Below are positions 4,987-7,534 of a stretch of 7,534 bases of DNA, piece by piece. Every line of letters starts with the position of its first letter. Position 1 is the stretch's first letter. The position numbers and the translations under genes were made by a program. Below the pieces are notes generated by a model, which made no database searches, was not told the origin of the DNA, and saw nothing but the letters and a program-made list of their open reading frames with translations. The stretch is from Deltaproteobacteria bacterium (GTDB taxonomy: Bacteria > Myxococcota_A > SURF-8): the NCBI GenBank assembly GCA_029570245.1, contig JAKQSH010000229.1, positions 1 through 7,534 on the forward strand, given 5' to 3'.

Positions 4987-7534
4987 TTAAGGGCGACGCG
5001 GCGCCCCCACCACTACTTCTACAACCATATTGGAATTATAAGGCTGCGGCATGTAGATTGCGTCGGATTTCCAGTTGCCCAGACCGGAGCCGAACTCCAG
5101 ACCGTGACCGTAAGTTGCGGAATTCTGTTGCAGATACAGGCTGACGATGCCGTCCGGCGTTATTCTGAAAGTTGCAGAGTTTTCATAATTCGGCATGTAC
5201 AGATTGCCGCAGTAATCGACTCCAAGACCATCCATCCAGCTTACATCTTCGGGTATTTTTGCGAAAAGTCTGGGTTTGCCTATGGGATTAAGGTCTTCGT
5301 CAAGGCTGATTGCGTACACATGCTCCGACCAGGTGCCGACGTACATTATGGTATGGTCGAAGTCGAAGTTGATGGTGCGTGGTGCCCACTCTCCTTCTAT
5401 CTGCGCTGTTACAGAAGCGGGAAGATATTCTTCAACCGTCGCCGGATCGACTTTGGGGTTGATTCGGTAAAGAGTAGTGTTGTCGGCGGCGTACACCATG
5501 CCGTCAGAACCGACTGTAACGCCGTAAGCGTATATCTGAGGAGCCAGAGGAACCTGGGCGCCCGAAGGCTGAACGCTGATTATGCCGGTATCGGTAGCTA
5601 CGACCAGACTGCCGTCCGGCAGCCAGTCCATGCCCTGAGCGCCGGAAAGTCCGGGGGCAAACAGCTGAACCTGATCGTCATAGGTGACACGCACCATATT
5701 AAATCCGTCATGGCCGACTATATAACCTTCGTTGTCGAAAGCGACATCATGGTATCCGCGCGGCTTGTTGAGCTGAGTTGTGGAAACCGGCCTGTCGGGA
5801 AGATTCATGCAATCGACTTCTTCCACCTCGGCCTGATCTGTTGGAGAAACAGGATCGCTTGAAGGCCGCACAATGCGTCGTCCAGGAATACCCAGCTCGA
5901 CTTCCAGAATTTCCCTTCCGCCGGAAACCGCCAGATAAAGCGAATCCGGGTTCCAGCCGCCCTTTTCAATGCCCCAGGCAAGGCCCGTAATCGGCGCATA
6001 CAGAGAAGACGCCACAATCTCGGCTTTCGACCCGTCAGGCGAAAAACGCCAGACTGCATCAGAAGTGTCGTCGCTTACATAAACATTGCCGCACAGATCG
6101 GTGTCAAGACCGTGCAGAGCGCCGCCGCTGCCGGTGTTGCAGTAAAGCGGACCATCCTGATTGTTGTCGGTGCATATTCCTTCAAGCCAGTTGCGGCCAA
6201 TGCAGGTGTCGCCGGACGATTTTCCTTCGCAGGGAGGAACCGGCTGACAGAGCAGGCGTCCGCCGGCTGAGCTTACGCAGGTACCGCCGAGAGCGACACG
6301 AGAGTTCATACAGAAATCGCCATCGACTTTGCCGAAACAATCCGGGTTGAGCCGACAATACAATGTGTTGTCTTCGTTTTTGCTGCATGTTCCAGAGCCC
6401 AGAAGCGTGGTGCAGGAATCGCCCTCGTTGAGCTCCAGGCACGGATCAGCAGGAGCGCACATAAGGCCGCCCTGCCCGTCGCTGACGCAGACACCTTCTT
6501 CTTCATCGTTGATCCAGCATGAATCACCGGGGCTGGAGTATTCGCACGGATCGTTCTGCACCTCGCAGTACAGATTTCCCTCTTCGCCTGTACATACTCC
6601 AGACTCACCCCAGGAGGTCGTGCAGGCATCGCCCGGATGCAGACCGTCGCATGGTTGCACAAGCCTGCAATACATCATATTGTCAATGCTCAGGTCGCAC
6701 TGACCGCGCTGGCCGACCCACGGCTCGGCGTCCTGGGGAACGCCATTTGCGACCCAGATATCGCTGCGATGACACTCATCGCCCACCTGTTTGTCTGCGC
6801 ACTGATTTTCGACGCCGCAGAACAGCTTTCCTTCAACGGATGAAGCGGTACAGAATCCTTCTTCAAGAGAGAACTGATGGTAGCAGGAATCTCCGGGAGA
6901 CGCATCTTCGCAGGGTGCGTCGTTCTGACAGTAGAGGAACCCGTTAAGCGAGTCGGCGCAGAATCCATCCGAACCGTCTTCTGTGCAGGCTGCGCCCAAA
7001 GTAAGTCCGTAACATGGTGAAAGCTCATTGCACCGCAACTCGCCAGACCATGTGTCCGGGCGGCAGATTCCGGCAGCGCCGTCATACATAAGGCAGGAAG
7101 CGCCTTCGGTTTTTTGGGGACAGGAATCGAAATACTGGCATTCCAGAATGCCCATCCAGTTGTAATTGCATGTGCCGTGCGCTCCGCTGTACATCTGGCA
7201 CAGGTCGCCTTCATTCATTCCCCAGCACGAGTCCGGCACTACACAGTACAAACTTCCTTCATAATCCGCAACACAGACGCCTTCCTCTTCGCCAAGCTGA
7301 CAGGCATGACCTTCTTCAAGACCCTCGCAGGGACGAACTTCCCGGCAATAGAGCCAGCCGGAGCCGTCGTCTTCGCAGGTGCCCACTGTTCCCCATTCTT
7401 CGCACGGATCGCCGGCGTCAAGACCGTCGCAGACTCCGGGCTGACGGCAGTAAAGCATGCCGTACTCATCTTTCTGGCAGGTTCCAATGTTTCCCCAGTC
7501 ATCGCATTCGTCACCGACTTCCTTGCCGTCGCAT
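4987..7534 (-). CDS. Large protein with at least 13 tandem four-cysteine repeats and a C-terminal SMP-30/NHL-like beta-propeller (5' end outside window)
   Basis: At least 849 residues are visible. The frame is open to the right edge, and the first visible codon is the first cysteine of a repeat, so the start and any signal peptide are missing. The ATG at 7456-7458 is internal to a repeat and is not the true start. Residues below count from it. The N-terminal half (edge to C440) is 13 repeats of about 30-36 residues, each with four cysteines; two disulfides per repeat are likely, so the protein should be exported. Residues 447-822 are a beta-propeller region, with units such as DxCGNxY, 'FSPDG', 'WLPDG', 'GSDGMVYAADN' and 'NEGYIVGHDG', as in SMP-30/gluconolactonase or NHL/Vgb-like propellers. 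No obvious metal-binding catalytic set was identified, so a binding or structural role fits better than an enzyme. The protein ends at VGAPRRP with no sorting signal. It is separated from the ferredoxin gene by about 218 bp. Confidence 0.9.
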   Translation of the reverse strand, partial: CDGKEVGDECDDWGNIGTCQKDEYGMLYCRQPGVCDGLDAGDPCEEWGTVGTCEDDGSGWLYCREVRPCEGLEEGHACQLGEEEGVCVADYEGSLYCVVPDSCWGMNEGDLCQMYSGAHGTCNYNWMGILECQYFDSCPQKTEGASCLMYDGAAGICRPDTWSGELRCNELSPCYGLTLGAACTEDGSDGFCADSLNGFLYCQNDAPCEDASPGDSCYHQFSLEEGFCTASSVEGKLFCGVENQCADKQVGDECHRSDIWVANGVPQDAEPWVGQRGQCDLSIDNMMYCRLVQPCDGLHPGDACTTSWGESGVCTGEEGNLYCEVQNDPCEYSSPGDSCWINDEEEGVCVSDGQGGLMCAPADPCLELNEGDSCTTLLGSGTCSKNEDNTLYCRLNPDCFGKVDGDFCMNSRVALGGTCVSSAGGRLLCQPVPPCEGKSSGDTCIGRNWLEGICTDNNQDGPLYCNTGSGGALHGLDTDLCGNVYVSDDTSDAVWRFSPDGSKAEIVASSLYAPITGLAWGIEKGGWNPDSLYLAVSGGREILEVELGIPGRRIVRPSSDPVSPTDQAEVEEVDCMNLPDRPVSTTQLNKPRGYHDVAFDNEGYIVGHDGFNMVRVTYDDQVQLFAPGLSGAQGMDWLPDGSLVVATDTGIISVQPSGAQVPLAPQIYAYGVTVGSDGMVYAADNTTLYRINPKVDPATVEEYLPASVTAQIEGEWAPRTINFDFDHTIMYVGTWSEHVYAISLDEDLNPIGKPRLFAKIPEDVSWMDGLGVDYCGNLYMPNYENSATFRITPDGIVSLYLQQNSATYGHGLEFGSGLGNWKSDAIYMPQPYNSNMVVEVVVGAPRRP
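6139..7533 (-). repeat. Tandem array of 13 four-cysteine protein repeats
   Basis: Protein-level repeats within the large minus-strand gene. In all 13 copies the first two cysteines are separated by exactly eight residues, usually with a GD pair two before the second cysteine (examples: PCDGLHPGDAC, PCEGKSSGDTC). Then come usually 8-10 residues ending in a glycine, one residue and the third cysteine (EGVC, SGVC, EGIC), then 8-10 residues and a closing LYC or similar. Repeats are joined by 4-6 residue linkers. First cysteines lie at residues 10, 44, 78, 113, 149, 183, 220, 270, 305, 340, 374 and 410 (from the ATG at 7458), plus one at the edge. Copies are diverged in DNA, so the array is old. 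It differs from the known Myxococcus CxxGxxxxGExCDDGN repeat; I cannot match it to a named family. Confidence 0.88.

Noticed and set aside
4975..5862. Plus-strand 295-codon frame and other open frames opposite the repeat-propeller gene
   Set aside because: They are shadows of a gene with unmistakable protein-level repeats; cysteine-rich coding sequence tends to leave open frames on the other strand.
7239..7514. Several open frames of 80-170 codons inside the cysteine-repeat region on the minus strand in other frames
   Set aside because: Only the frame ending at 4987 shows the regular cysteine spacing, and it continues to the window edge.

Overview
The window looks like chromosomal DNA of a diderm (Gram-negative type) bacterium of mid GC content. 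The reasons are a lipoprotein with a Tol-Pal-associated CpoB/YbgF layout, an exported LysM protein whose LysM core is of a type familiar from Deltaproteobacteria in the broad sense, and a large exported-looking cysteine-rich/propeller protein of the kind common in Myxococcota, Bradymonadota and related lineages. The phylum is an inference and only moderately supported. No RNA gene, CRISPR array, insertion sequence or phage gene was seen.

Layout, left to right. (1) Positions 6-2080, minus strand: a two-gene operon of a 615-residue radical SAM/SPASM-type protein followed 20 bp later by a 68-residue two-helix membrane protein. (2) Positions 2081-2321: a divergent regulatory region with a sigma-70-type promoter for each side, a perfect 13-bp inverted repeat with a 35-nt spacer between them, and an 18-bp perfect palindrome just downstream of the rightward promoter. 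(3) Positions 2322-4443, plus strand: a cpoB-like coiled-coil/TPR lipoprotein and a LysM protein, 16 bp apart, probably co-transcribed, ending in a strong hairpin terminator (4466-4494) that works in both directions. (4) Positions 4562-4768, minus strand: a YfhL-type 2[4Fe-4S] ferredoxin with its own promoter. (5) Positions 4987-7534, minus strand: the 3' part of a large gene whose start lies beyond the right edge. It encodes at least 13 tandem four-cysteine repeats followed by a beta-propeller of SMP-30/NHL-like character.

The cpoB/LysM pair is a plausible cell-envelope unit: one partner for Tol-Pal or envelope constriction, the other anchored to peptidoglycan. The divergent radical SAM operon shares a control region with it, so co-regulation or reciprocal regulation is possible, but nothing in the sequence proves a functional link. 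The ferredoxin could supply electrons to iron-sulfur enzymes, including radical SAM proteins, but it is in a separate transcription unit.

The most unusual items are the disulfide-rich repeat plus propeller protein, whose first and last propeller segments are duplicates of each other; the radical SAM protein with a second SPASM-like cysteine cluster upstream of its catalytic domain; and the paired inverted repeats of the divergent promoter region.
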